In this document: one piece after another, positions 49,871-62,400 of the stretch
Layout of the letters: each line of letters starts with the position of its first letter
Numbering within the stretch: the first letter of the stretch is position 1
Assembly: GCF_950023065.1 (NCBI RefSeq)
Contig: NC_088677.1
Span: 72,441,469 to 72,505,468, forward strand
Origin: Planococcus citri
Lineage: Eukaryota > Arthropoda > Insecta > Hemiptera > Pseudococcidae
DNA: 64,000 bases
Direction of reading: 5' to 3'
Notes under the pieces: generated by a model
What the model was told of the DNA's origin: nothing
The model's database searches: none
The model's input: the letters and a program-made list of their open reading frames with translations, nothing else
Made by a program: the position numbers and the translations under genes

Positions 49871-52118
49871 AAACAGAGAAACTTGGACTGGAAAAATTTC
49901 ACCCCCTGTGGAAGGGTGGAAAAAGGAGGATGAAAGTAAACCAGTGATAAAAACCCTTGCGACATATCGATTGCTTGGATATCGAGTACGTTCGATTCGA
50001 ATTCGAGGTCGTTTTCGATCACCACAGAGCGAATTTTTTCCTACACTCGCGTTAGATTTTTTATAAATTCCACGAAGACGCGATTTGGTTAGTTAAGCCT
50101 TCTGTAATGGACGTATTTAGGTACCCTTTTAAATTCGCATTTTTCGTAGCATAACGACTTCGGAACTACATAAACGTATCCGCCAAATCCTTATACTGCG
50201 GCAATAAAATAACCTTTTTATAATATCCATCCCCCCTCCTCCCCCCTCTCCATAAACGTTCTGTACGAAACCCAAAAGCGATAAAAAAAATTGGCAAATT
50301 ATCGACAATTATAGCGTCGAATATTGGTAGGAATTTTAGACGGTCATCGTTTTCGCATGTTTATTACAAATTGCCTGGTCGTTAAGGGGGTGGTAATTAG
50401 GTACTATTACTTGAAGTAATCCATACATGACCGCTATACACGGACAAAGGTGAGGTGTAGGCACACCCCCCCCCCCCATTGAACGATGGTTTTCGACAAC
50501 AGTCGTTCATGCATCGAAGTACTTAATTTTCGTGGTTTGGAGTATCATTAACGCGACTTAGTCGGCTCTCAAGTCGACAATGGGTATAATATTTTTATCG
50601 CCTAAATCGAGTCAATTAATCCGCCATTAGTAGTTAGCCTTTGTGTGGGCGAAAACTATGGCGTGTCGGGTTGATAAGATGATTATCGATTAGTATTAAA
50701 GGCAATGCGGATGGGATGGTTGGATTGACCACGGCCAATAGTATTTTGCAGCGATCGAAGTCGGTTGAACTTTTACGAGGTTGAAAAAATTCTAATTTTG
50801 GGCTAGAACTAATTTCATATCTAATAATAGGGAAAAATTATGTTTTTTTTCGACTCTAGTTTAAGATTCAGAGATGGACCCAGGACAAATCCATCAAATC
50901 TGATTTTCTCACTTCCAAACAAATTCTCCAAACATCAAAAAGTTTAAAAATTGGTTCCTTTATACTATCCTCATTTTTATTAGCTTCGTACACACTGAAA
51001 AAAAAATACCATCAAACACAACGACCCCTCCCCTCTACCACCCAGATACACTCATTTATCTACCACTGCACCGTGCAGTAGTGACGCAAAACGTCATAAA
51101 TTTCACGCTTCTGTTATCTTGTATCTTTTCATCGATGGTACATCGGTGTCCTCGAGCCAGCATCGGTAACGTGGAAAAAAAATTTATACACGAGGACTTG
51201 GCAATATTTTTGTAACTTTTTACGATAAATCAATCGTTCGCCTCATCCCTTCCGCGCTCATTGCGGAGGTAATAATTAATGATGGAAATTAATTTCTCTT
51301 TTTTACCACCCCGACTTCGCTCTTCGCAGCATCTGGTCTCTTCTTCGAGCGAGAAATTATCGCGCCAGTGACGCAGGCCGGCGTCTAAACCATCGTATCC
51401 GTCAATCGATGAAATATTGCGGAGAATTTTTCGCCTCCTAGTTTAACAACGTGCCGAGCTCCTGGCGCAAACCTCTTCTGATCGTTCGAGTCGATCATTT
51501 TTCGAATTCTTCTCGCATATTGCACATTTTCATATGTACTTCGTAGGTCTAGGTACTCGTTTAAAATACGATTTTGGCATCGGACCAGTCTGCCTCTTCG
51601 CTGTATGCAGCACGTTGCAATTGCGTGAAATTACGAAAATGCAGCATCGATCTAAATTTGAAATCTCGTCGTAGAGTTGCATAACTTTTCGCATTCGCAT
51701 GTTTCTCCGGGGGCGAAACATCGTATTCTTCGCGGTTTTGGGGCGAACTCGAGCTCGAGCACACAGCTTTTCAACGTCACTCGTCATCCTCATCGCGTCG
51801 TTCAAATATCCGTTTATTTTTAAGCCTGTCACGAGACGTGTATTCGTCTCTGGCATATACGAGTATATGAACGACGACGAGATACACATATAAGCGCATA
51901 TGGAACGCGCTACGCCATCCACGTATGTACCTTGTATATCGTATGATTTGATAAATGGAATCTTAATTCGTTTAATTAAACCGATTCATTCGTTACGTAT
52001 AAGGAAAAAGTCAACGTGCAGCGAGTTCGCAGGAGTCTTTCTCAACGAGTCGACAAGAAGGCACGTTGTCGTCGTTATTGTCACTGTACAATATAAACCC
52101 AACGTATATCCGAAGATG
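49871..52118. other. Mixed-composition CpG-containing non-coding segment
   Basis: Includes C12 at 50466-50477. Frames at 51530-51922 (minus) and 51561-51893 overlap on both strands and lack domains. Confidence 0.4.
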
Positions 52119-52123
52119 TTATA

Positions 52124-54660
52124 CAGGGTGTCCCATGGAACTACTGGAATATTTCAAATTTTAGGACAGCTGAGAAACTACTTTCCCTCATTTTTTTTTT
52201 CAAAATTTTGAGGCCACGAATTCCAGCCTCTCCTCACCAGAAAATGTTCAGTTGGTTCGGTTGGTTTTTTGACTCAAAATAAATTAGGCTTTCGCGTGAT
52301 GAAATTGATTTTTGAGTGTATTTGAAAGATTTTGAGCCCAGAATTCGGTGATGATTTTTGGAATTTTTGAGAACGACCAAATCAAGCTGGTTTTTTATTG
52401 GATGCCCAAAAAAGTTGTGACGAAAATTTAGGATTTTCTGCCGGAATTTTGAGACATTTTCAAAGGTCAAGTGACACGTTTTTCAAAAACTTCGAAAATT
52501 ATGGACCAATTTTGGACTTGAAATTTTACAAAAGTGCTCAGTAAAAGTTCTGATGGAAAATTTCAAGTTTGAGCCAAAATTTTAAGCTATTCTGATAAGT
52601 CACATGACACCTTTTTCAAAAATTTCAAAAATCATGGCCCAATTTTGGGCTCAAAATTCTACAGAAATGTTCAAAAAACATTTCTGTTGAAATATTTGAG
52701 CTTCTTACAAAATTTCAACTCATTTAAATACTTATGTAGTTTACATGACACTTTTTCGAAAATCAAAAAAATCATGACATAATTTTGGGCCAAAATTTTA
52801 ACTTTTGTTATATTTTTAAAAAAACCTCATGCGAGTCCTAAAAATGAGTTGAAATTTCAAGAAAAAATCAAAAATTCATCTCGAAACTTTTTTCAGGTAT
52901 TTTTTGAAAAATTTTGAACCCAAACTCAGGTCATAATTTTTGGGATTATTGAAAAAGTGTCGATTAAATCGGGTTACACTTTCAAAAGAAAATCAAAAAT
53001 TCTTCCCATCAAAGCTTTTTTTCAGCTTTTTGGAAGAACTGCAGCTTTTTCTTTAGTCTTTTATGAATATCTCAAAAATCATGACCTAATAAATTTGCGC
53101 TCAAATCCTTCAAAAATGATCAAAAAAAGTTCTGATCGAAAATTTCGACTCTCAGCCAAAGTTTTAACCCATTTTGATGAGTCATATAACCCCTTTTTCA
53201 AAAAATCCTAAAAATGATTTTGGGCTAAAAGTTACGTTTTTGGGGGTTTTTTGAAAAAATGCCATGAGACCAATCAAAATGGGTCACAATTTCAAGAGAA
53301 AATCAAAAATTCTTCTCATCAGAACTTTTTTGAGCATTTTTGAAAAATTACAACTTCAAATATTTTGATCTTTTCAAAAAATCCCATGAAAAATGATCAA
53401 ATTTTGAACCCAAGGACTTCAAAAATGCTCAAAAAATATTTTCATCAAAATACTTGAATTTCTCGTTCCATCCCTCTCTTTTTTGTGCAACTCTAAAAAT
53501 TCCAAAAAAAAACCTTTTTTTCGCATTTTGGACTCTCATATTTATCTACCAAAAAACAACTGTTTTTTCACTCTGTAAAAATGCTGTTCAAATTCGATTT
53601 GTAGAACATTTTTTGGCAGTAGAACTGTGGACGAATACTTAGAGGTTCCTGTATGAAATTTTTCGCTCGTTCATTTGAATTCATTCAGCCACCACTAAAA
53701 CTCCTACTTCTTACTTTTGAGAAGAGACCAAAGCTGAATCAAAAAACAGTTTTAATAGAAATTTTTGATTTCTTGCCAAGTTTTTAAATCAATTTGCATA
53801 GGTCGAGTGACACCTTTTTCAAACACCCCGAAAATCATGACCCAAATTTGGCTCAACATTCTTCAAAAATTCTCTCATTGAAAATTTTCACTTTCAGTCA
53901 AAATTTTAAACCATTTTGATATAAGTGAGTCTCAATAAACCTTCATCAAAAACCCCAAAAATTATGACCTTATTTGATCTCAAAATTCTTCAAAAATTGC
54001 CAAAAATTATTTTCGTCAAAAGTTTTGAGTTTTTCGTGAAATTTCAACTTATTTTGATAGATCACGTGACACTTTTTCGAAAATCCAAGAAATCACGACT
54101 TAATTTTGGCTCAAAATTCTGATTTTTAGAATTCATGAAAAGTACGTCACACGACTAATTAAAATAGGTTACAATTTCAAGAGAAATTCAAAAATTCTTC
54201 CCACTATACCTTTTGTAGCATTTTTTCAAAAAAGCAGCTTCGAAGTTTTGAAAATCCTGAAAATCATGAACTAATTCTGAGCTTAAATCCTTCGAAAATG
54301 CCCGAAAAACATTTTCTCGAAATATTAAACATTTCTCACGGCACCTCCTACCTTTTGTGCAACTGTGAAAATCCAAAATACTTTTTTTTTCACATTTTTA
54401 ATTCCACATTCATACAAAAAGCAAACGGAATTTTTTGCTCCTCAAAAACCCCATCCAAATTCGATTTCTAAGTCACTTTTTGCCAATTGAACCACAGACT
54501 AATATATATTCCTGTCTCAAATTTTCGACTTGTATATATTTGGACCCATTTAGCCATCACTGAGGCAACCACTTCTCCAAAATCTTGAGAAAAAAAACAT
54601 CCAAAAACAACTCACCTCAGCTAGTAAGCATTTTTATCAAATTTTCGATACGACACCCTG
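52124..54660. mobile_element. 2.5-kb repeat-filled element bounded by CAGGGTGTC inverted ends
   Basis: Starts CAGGGTGTC (52124) and ends GACACCCTG (54660), each flanked outside by TATA, as a TA-duplicating insertion would be. The interior is almost wholly built of diverged 130-160-base units containing AAAATCATGACCCAATTTTG, GCTCAAAATTCTTCAAAAAT and a palindromic GTCACATGACACC. Direct-orientation units lie near 52500, 52632, 52771, 53077, 53835, 53965, 54090 and 54265; inverted units near 52335 and 52930. No transposase frame. The match of the inverted ends to the edges of the repeat block suggests one element, but nine bases is short and could be chance. Confidence 0.6.
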
Positions 54661-55560
54661 TATAAAACACACCGAATGCGCAGCATAGGTACCCTGTATA
54701 CGAGTATTCATAAATCTTTCTTATACGACGATGGATACGATATTTTTCATATACGAATTTAATCAATGCGCGTTGACTCGTGTATGTATACGTAATGTCG
54801 TAATGTACGACTCTAATATGGGTAGGCAGAGGTATGGCATACACTAGGTAAGGCATCGTCAAGTTTACAAAGAAATGTATCTCTCCCAAGTCCCATGTAC
54901 TACGTTACAATCCACTCGTATAGTCATACGCATAGGCGCGAGCCTGATCCCGACATCGCCACCGCCCCACAGCCGGACAATAAATCACGGTTGACGAGCC
55001 AAAGTATAAGAACTCGCAATCTCTTTCGTTCGTTCTCTCTCTCATACTTCTTATATAGGTACAAGTTCCAAATACGGTACATCTACATGGGCAGTTTTTA
55101 TATCTATATCCTCGGTTCCGTTCCGTTTTATAAGACTACTAACTATAAGTGTATTTATACAAATACTATTCGAAAGTGTATAGCGACTAGCGAGGTACGA
55201 CAATATGTTACGAATTAAGTAGCATAGAAGCATAGCATGCATGTATAATAAATTGCAGAACACGCAGACTTGTATGTCTTTGATCATCGTACGAGTAGTT
55301 AAAGTAATAAAGAACCATCGGAGGTACCTCGCTACCTCCAAAGTCCTATACACCGACAACACCTACGCGTGTTTACCATAAATATTATAAGCATTAGGTA
55401 CTTATACATTGTAGTACATTTCGTCCTCGTTGACGTATTAATTTCGGTCGCACGAGGGCGCCTTTATGCATGTACCTGCGGTGTTTACTAGTCTGAAGCA
55501 CATAGGTATTATAATTTATAAGTTATTGAACCGACGAGTTGAGGTTATGAATAAGGCTTC
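54661..55560. other. Mixed-composition CpG-containing non-coding segment
   Basis: Opposed frames at 54895-55218 and 55051-55362 overlap without domains. Many TACGAGTA-type words. Confidence 0.4.
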
Positions 55561-55999
55561 TGTGTGTGGTTGTCACATTTCATCAACATTTTTATCAATG
55601 TTTTTTGGAATAAAATTCTTCGAAAATATTACGTAAGTTGGATTTTCTGTACAACTAATTTAATGGTTGCTTAGTGCTTACTGCTTACCCATGTATCAAT
55701 TTTCGCTCAGGTACGAACATTTGTAAGGAAAAAATCAACACTCACCTGAAACAAGAAAACAAAATACATGGTAAATTTTAGTACACACAATTGCTAATCA
55801 TCTAAAAATTCATGAAAATTAAAAAAAAAGGTGAAAAAATTATGGCACGACGGGTGTCTGAAATGTTTCAATTTGTAGGAGAGGGGAGGAGGAGTTTACA
55901 TCAGAAATTTTAAGGGCTCAAATATTTCCCAAAGAGGGCCACAAAAAATGGAAAAAAATTATATTTAAAATTGAGCAAAAAAAAATAAATGGGGTACAA
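55561..55999. other. AT-rich spacer
   Basis: No gene or repeat unit recognised. Confidence 0.4.
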
Positions 56000-56400
56000 A
56001 GTTGAACCAGAGCTTTATCAGCAATTTTGGCAAAACAAAAAAAATGAGGCCTTTTAGACTTCTTATTCCAGTGTAAGACAGAAAACGGGACTTCTTAACG
56101 AGAAATTTCAGAACAAATAGGATTTTTTCGATATTTAAAGAAGAAATCAATACTTTTTGGATGCGATTGGCACAAAGAACTGAGATTTCTCAAGAATTTT
56201 GGCAAAAATAAGGACATTTTTTTGACAACTTTGGTTTTAAAAAAAATGGGTCTTTTTGACAATTTCGACCGAAAAACAGGACCTTTTTCAGCAGGCTTAG
56301 GCTTCTTCGGCAATTTTGAAGAAAAAAAGATTTCGATAATTTTTAACAAAAAGTGAGGCTTTTGTGAGAAATTCAAACATTTTGACGAAAATGTTTTTTC
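56000..56400. repeat. AT-rich minisatellite, about 30-bp unit
   Basis: Variants of TTTTTGACAATTTTGGCAAA followed by AAATGGG recur at about 29-37-base steps. The same unit is found at 57180-57720 and, inverted, at 60740-61110. Minus-strand frames here are translations of the repeat. Confidence 0.7.
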
Positions 56401-57160
56401 AAAATGGGTTATGATTTTTGGGATTTTTGAAAAAGCTGTTATATGACTCATTAAAATGAGTTACAAAGTCAAACTTCTCTGTAAAATCTTTTTTTGAGCA
56501 TTTTTGAAGGATTTGGGTGGAAGTTCTAGTTCGTAATTTTTGAGATTTGAAAAAAAAAAAACAAATAAAAAGCTGCAATTCTTTAAAAAAGCTTTCTGAT
56601 GGGAAGAATTATTATTCATTAAAATTCGTCAAAAAAATGCCCGAATAAAGTTTTGAGGTAAATTTATGATTTTCTCTCGCAATTTTAATACATATTTATA
56701 AGTTGCATGAGGTTTTTCAAAAAATTCCAAAAAACGAAATTTTAGTCCAAAATTATGCCATCACATTTTTGGATTTTTGAAAAAGTGTCTAAAATTTCGC
56801 AGAAAATTCAAATATTTCAATAAAAATATTTGTTGAGCGCTTTTGAAGAATTTTGAACTTACAATTGGCTCATCATTTTTGGAGTTTTTGAAAAACGTGT
56901 CACGTGACTTTTGAAACTTTTTCAAAATTTTGACAGAAAATCAAAAATTCTCGTCACAATATTTTTTTTGGCCATTAAAAAAAATCGGCTTCAAATTTGA
57001 TCATCTTCAAAAATTCTAAAAATTATATAACCGAATTCTGGGCTCAAAATCTTTCAAACACGCTCAAAAAACATTTCAATCGAAAAATTTCAATTTCTCG
57101 ACCACGAAAATATAATTTATTTTGAGTGGTTGCAAAATCATATTTAAATTGGAGAGCTGA
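56401..57160. repeat. Further copies of the 52-54 kb repeat unit, mainly inverted
   Basis: TTATGATTTTTGGG (56405), TCGTAATTTTTGAG (56528), CATCACATTTTTGG (56757) and CTCATCATTTTTGG (56869), with GAAAAACGTGTCACGTGAC near 56890, belong to the unit filling 52,124-54,660. A direct copy occurs near 57020. Confidence 0.7.
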
Positions 57161-57179
57161 ACGACAAAATTTTTACAAA

Positions 57180-57720
57180 TTTAGGCAAAATATAGGATTT
57201 TGCCCCCCTCCCCCCCAAAAAAAGAAAAAAACAAGACTGCATTCTAAGACAGTTTAGTCAAGAATCAATATTTTTCGGATGTTTTGGCAAAAAATCAAGA
57301 ATTTCTCAGAAATTTTGTTGAAAAAAAATGGAATTTTCTGACAACTTTTTCAAAAAAAAACAACAACAACATTTTTGGTAATAGGTAATGAAACTTTGAC
57401 ACAATTTTACCAAAATTAAAACATTTCCACAATTTTGGCAAGGAATGTGACGTATTCAAAGTTGAAAAAAGGAGCACTGATTGACAATTTCAGCAAAAAC
57501 AGAGGCTTTCTGATAATTTTGGCAAAAATGGACTTTCTCACATTTTGACACAAAAATGGGCCTTATTTTGACAATATTTCCAACAAAACTTTTCATTTTG
57601 GTGAAATACAGAAATTTTTTTGGCATTTTCATTAGAAAAATGGGGGGTTTTTCCAAGCAATTTTGATCAAAACTCATCTTCTACCGAATGTATTGGCAAA
57701 AAATCATGACTTTCTTAGAG
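57180..57720. repeat. AT-rich minisatellite, about 30-bp unit, second block
   Basis: Units such as TTTCTGATAATTTTGGCAAA and TCTCACATTTTGACACAAAA with an AATGGAC/AATGGGCC tail follow each other at about 27-32 bases. Confidence 0.7.
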
Positions 57721-59420
57721 CTTCGAGATAACCACCTCTTCCGCCACATAAATTTTTGATGGCGCTGAATTCAAATTAACATTCAGTTTTCAGATTCGAA
57801 CCTTCTGTTGAAAAATTGATTTAAGCAAATGCAAAAAGGCGTTGACCAAAATTATTTCTCGCTATCGTGATCGAATATGCCCACCCTTACACACAAACAT
57901 TTCACAATACCTGCTGCAAGAAAATGAAAATTGAAAGCTTCCGGTTTCAATTTCACTTCGAGAATAGAGTAACAACACCTCCACATTCGTCGTCTGCTCT
58001 ACATAAATAGGTAAATCAAACGCGCGAAATTTTCAAAGAAGCAAATTGTATACCTGGTTGATTCGAGAAGGGCACCGTAGGTACAACAGAGAATGGATGA
58101 TTGTTGCTTTACATGTAGACGTGTTTTAGGTCGACGAAGCAAAGGCTATGGCGAGGTTGTAAATTGTGAAAATTTAATTTACATATCGTTTGACGGGTGT
58201 CCAGCTTCATGCTGTGAGAATATGGGAGCTAACACGAAGATCGCTACATAAAGAGAGCACGAAACGAGGCTGAGGGGGTGACGGGCAGTCGAGCAGTCGG
58301 GCACAGGGCACATTAAGCTCGTGTTGTAAAATCTACTCTCCGTGGAAAGGTTGACTTTTGATCAGAGTAAATAAGGGGTGTGTATGTGCACTGTGTAGGT
58401 ATAAAAGGTACCAACGTACATATTATAGTCGTAAATGAGACAACGACTGCTACACGATGACAACGCGACAACGATGCCTTTATACATTTTTTTTCTCTAC
58501 GTGTGTGTGTCTTTTCCTTTTCAATTAAAAATCGAGTCGGGAAATTTGGCGAGAGCTCGTTAAAGAGAAGAGAGAAGAGCAAGATATAGGTACCTATGGT
58601 AACAGAGTAATATAAGAGCAAAAGAGACACATTTCGGTGCGGAATCGTCCTGCTCCGCGTACGCCTTTTAGGGTGTTTTTCCGCGTGTATGGGTATGGGA
58701 CGTTTTTACCTTTTACGTCTACTCTACTACGAGGACGAGCATAGAGAAGAAAAAGGGGTGAATGCTGGATGAAGTTTTCAGTAATGATTAAAATTCTGCC
58801 AGAGTAACGCGCAATTAAAACAATGAAAGATTGTAAACGATATAATTCCGAGGCTGCTTTTCAGTCAACAATTTAAATTCGTAACCCTTAAAATTGGTTC
58901 GGTCTTTCGTCACTCGTGCTGCTTTGCTTTCGTTTGCTGCCCTGCCTCGTCTCTTATAGTATATCTTGTCGCAAATGCTGCTGCGAGCGAAGAGAAGAGA
59001 ACTGAATTATCTTCTCACTGTCTCTGCTGTGTACGAAACTTGTTTCGCATTCTACAGCGCTATAGTCTTGATTACAGAATGGCAGTGTGTTTCTTCTTCG
59101 CCCGTTTTTGTACGACTATATTTTTGCCACTCGTTCTCGGAATTGTCTTTCAATTATATCGTCACACTTGGTGTAGCGAGCTCGTTGTTTTTCGAAAAAC
59201 AAAAAATAAACCAACGATGACGTTTAATTTAGATGAAATGAAAAGCGAAGATTTCCTCGTCGCGTACAAACTCATATACCTTAAGCTGTGCCTCATTTAT
59301 ATGTATATGATGGAAAACTTTTTTTCTTTTTCAGTCCACCCCCAAAAGTTGTTACCGAGGATGAGAAAACCAGGCCATAAAATTGTCAGCCCCCTTGGTG
59401 AAAAATAAAGTAGTGTCGGT
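57721..59420. other. Mixed-composition CpG-containing non-coding segment
   Basis: Frames at 58313-58630 (minus), 58966-59220 and 59040-59408 (plus) are hydrophobic or Ser/Arg-rich by composition and lack domains. A T/C tract ending in CAG near 59333 followed by a short open stretch is splice-acceptor-like but too weak to call an exon. Confidence 0.4.
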
Positions 59421-60180
59421 GAGCCCCCCCCCCTATAATTGAACTATACATAAATTAGGAAAAAATCGAAGTATCGGACAAAACTTTAAAAATTGTAAGC
59501 TTCGCAATTCCAACACCTCAGCAGTCATGTCTCTACTTGTGTAAAATACACTTATAAGACGTATTAAGTATACCAATTTTAGCTCCATATCTCCCACCAT
59601 GACTGACCTGTGGATTAGAGGGGAGAGCTTTTTGCCAAATATCAGTCGTCAAAAAGTCCTATTTTTTGTCAAAATCGCTGAAACAATTGGTGGTTTGAAT
59701 CGCTGAATGGGGCGGAAAATTCTTTTTCACAGATTTTTTTTACAAGTTGATTTTTGATAAAAAATGTAATTTAATTAATTTTTTTCCATTTGAACATGAT
59801 TTTTTCTCATCATTATTCTAATTTTGATTTTTTAAAACTTTTTTTGTAATGAAATTTTCGTTTGGAGTGAAATATTTTTTGAAATGAGTGATTGTCTTCA
59901 TCAGCATCGTATTCAGCGTGAAATTTCCTTTCAAATGAGACCTCTCCGACCTCTGTAGGTGGTCACAAAAAAATTGGTAAACAAAAACTTCCAAAAACTT
60001 TCAAAAGTGTTTTTTTCAAAAACTACTTTTTTAAACTCCGGACTTTTGAAAAGCCCTAAATTGGTCAAAAATGGACCAAATGAGCTGGTTGTGGTCTCAT
60101 TCTAACCGGAATTTAATTCTCTATAAGAATCGGGTCTCAAGTCCATTTTGCTAATGTGGGCCCTTTCACCTTAAATTGAC
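59421..60180. other. AT-rich gene-free stretch
   Basis: Begins with C10 at 59424-59433. No gene or repeat unit identified. Confidence 0.4.
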
Positions 60181-60181
60181 A

Positions 60182-60660
60182 AAATTTCAAATACCTGGGA
60201 AACACAATACACTAGGGAGAAGTAGATGTTGGTGGAAAGATTGCAAAGTTCCTGAGAGTCACTGGACGGATAAATAGGACCCTGAGAAGCAGTAAGGTGC
60301 GAAAAGAAACAATATTGAAGGTGTACAAAACCCTTGTAATACCGATGATGACTTGGGCGCTGAAGAAATCTGATAAAAGAAGAATAACAGCAGCGGAGAT
60401 GAAATTCATGAGGAGAACGGCAGGGATGGCTCTCAGAGACAGAGTCCCATCCGAGAAAATTACAGCAGATCTCGGAGTGAAACCAGTCATGAAGAAGATA
60501 AAAAAAACTATAGGAAAGAGATTGAAGAAATCATGTCGAAAGGATGGAGGAAACAAGATCGCCAAAACAGGTTCTCCAATATACACCAAGGGGGAAAAGA
60601 TGCAGAGGAAGACCAAGGAAGAAACTCACTGATACCTCAGGCTCATCCTCAGCAAGTTCC
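60182..60660 (+). pseudogene. C-terminal fragment of a LINE reverse transcriptase, second family
   Basis: The frame opens with FKYLGNTIH, a stop, then GEVDVGGKIAKFLRVTGR, ETILKVYKTLVIPMMTWAL, RRITAAEMKFMRRTAGMALR and SEKITADLGVKPV. The AAEMKF-RRTAG block is characteristic of the tail of an abundant class of invertebrate LINE endonuclease-reverse transcriptases. The expected end, QYTPRGKRCRGRPRKK, continues in another frame after a shift near 60575. The palm, FADD/YADD site and endonuclease are missing upstream. The residues differ from the Jockey-type copies, so this is a separate family; the clade was not settled. Confidence 0.85.
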
Positions 60661-60739
60661 ACACCATAGCAGACAGGTCAACAGGCCTACCGCTTATAAG
60701 GCAACGACAACAAAGACGTCTTAAAAGTGTGAATTTTTG

Positions 60740-61110
60740 CATAGCTGCTTAAAAAGACCTGCTTTTTGAAATTGTTGCATAAACATCCTGTTTTTTGCTT
60801 GTTTTGGCTATTTTTTTTTGGTCAAAATGTCGGAAAGTTCCATTTTGACCAAAATTATCAGGAAGTCTCAATTTTTGCTGAAATACATTTTTTTTTTGCC
60901 AAAAAATCTGGAAAAAATGATTTTTGGCCAAACCTCATTTTTCTGACAAAACTACAAGAAATTCTGTATTTTTCCCAATAAAAAGTTTTGTTTTTTGGCA
61001 ACATTATCTAAAAGGCCCATTTTTGTGTTAAAATACTAGAAAGTCCATTTTTGCCAAAATTGTCAAAAAGTCTAAATTTTTTCCAAAGCTGTGAAAAAGT
61101 TACTTACCTA
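60740..61110. repeat. AT-rich minisatellite, inverted relative to 57 kb
   Basis: TTTTTGGTCAAAATGTCGGA, CATTTTGACCAAAATTATCA and CATTTTTGCCAAAATTGTCA are reverse-complement variants of the 57-kb unit. Starts about 80-100 bases after the LINE fragment. Confidence 0.65.
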
Positions 61111-61249
61111 TGCTTTTCTGAAGGACCAAGGGAGCGTTTTCCTTGAAAATCTAATTATTTAAAAGTACTCTGCCAAGAAATGAAATGTTTTCAAAAAATT
61201 TGTACAGATATCAATTTTGCAATTTTTGTAGAATTTTTTCGACTCCAAG

Positions 61250-61800
61250 GGGCTTTATACGAGTACTTACATAAAAGAGAACAAAAATCATTTGGGAGGC
61301 CAAGAGTGTACCGGTAGGTCGTGCGCCCGCAGCTACCACCATAAGTGGAAGTTGTGAGCCCATATACGTAGCACCGCGCAGCTCCATTAGCGGCGCGATC
61401 TAGCGGTGTAGTTCGTAGAAGCTTCACCGATCGGATGCTGTGAAAGCAGTATCAGTATGTTTTTCGTTAGCTTTGCTACACAACGTTGAGACTGAATACC
61501 TGCTATGCAGATGAGTAAGCTCAACTTAGGAACTTGTTTTTATTCTGTAGTAATCGTGTCTTTACTCATTCGCTTGTATATTTCGTGTAGTCGTAAATAT
61601 GTTCTTAAAGAGCAGCGTAACATTGTGAAGCTGTCTCTGACTCACGTAATAAAGCGTCTTAAAGTACCTAAGGTATCAACTTATTTGTGTCGCGTTCGTT
61701 CTACGATCTCAGCAGCTGTACCTCAGCCTTGGCCTAGTAAAAGAGTGTTTCCCGACATTCTTCCCCCATCGGAGATAGCTACCCTTAATTTGTAACACCA
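61250..61800 (+). other. Possible retroelement remnant with a short C-terminal-like frame
   Basis: A GC-rich block (61320-61410, with TAGCGGCGCGATCTAGCGGT) is followed by an open frame at 61505-61795 ending AAVPQPWPSKRVFPDILPPS and an AATAAAG signal at about 61649. The order of GC-rich start, AATAAA and Pro-rich leader recalls insect LTR retrotransposon ends, but no matching second LTR or polymerase is present, and the 96-codon protein was not recognised. Confidence 0.25.
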
Positions 61801-62400
61801 AGTAGCATCTTCGATACATGTAGCAGTTAGTCCACCCTAGTGGATAGTGCGGTAACACCCCACACTACTACAAGAGAAAGATTTTTTCTTGAAACTGTGC
61901 TCATATAGAAAAATGCTGTCTATAAATGAAAAAATGTCAAAAAATTTCCACAGACACAAATTTTTCTTTATTTTTTTTATTTTTCTCCAAATGGGGGGGG
62001 GGGGAGCTCCATATACAAGAGAGCCAACATCATTCTGAGAGTGTAACGAAGGATTTTTCTGAATAGGGGTTTATGCAGAACATTTTTTATATTATGAACA
62101 CATGAGGTAAGTATTTCCAAAAAATTCGCTCTGATTTTGATATATTCTTAAGGCTCCTTTCTAGAGGGTCAATATGGCTTGAAGAGCCGAAAAAAGTTTT
62201 TTTTTTTTTTTTTTGAAAAAGGCAATGTTCAGAAAAATTCTGATGCCAAAGCAAAGAATTTAAAGAAATTGAATTAAATTTTTTGTCAATTTTTTTCATC
62301 TTGCGGGGGAGGGGAGCTACCGGTGCCACTTTTTTGTAAATATGGGAAAAATCAAAAATGTCTCATCTGAGGTAACAAATTGAAGGGAGGGGTTGGAGAT
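61801..62400. other. AT-rich gene-free stretch
   Basis: G12 at 61993-62004 and a T17-type run near 62197-62213. No gene. Confidence 0.4.

Noticed and set aside
59333..59405. Exon after a T/C-rich CAG splice acceptor
   Set aside because: Short, no matching donor or neighbouring exon, and no recognisable protein.
61300..61450. tRNA or SINE head in a GC-rich block
   Set aside because: No A/B-box pair at the right spacing; better, though weakly, explained as an LTR-type remnant.
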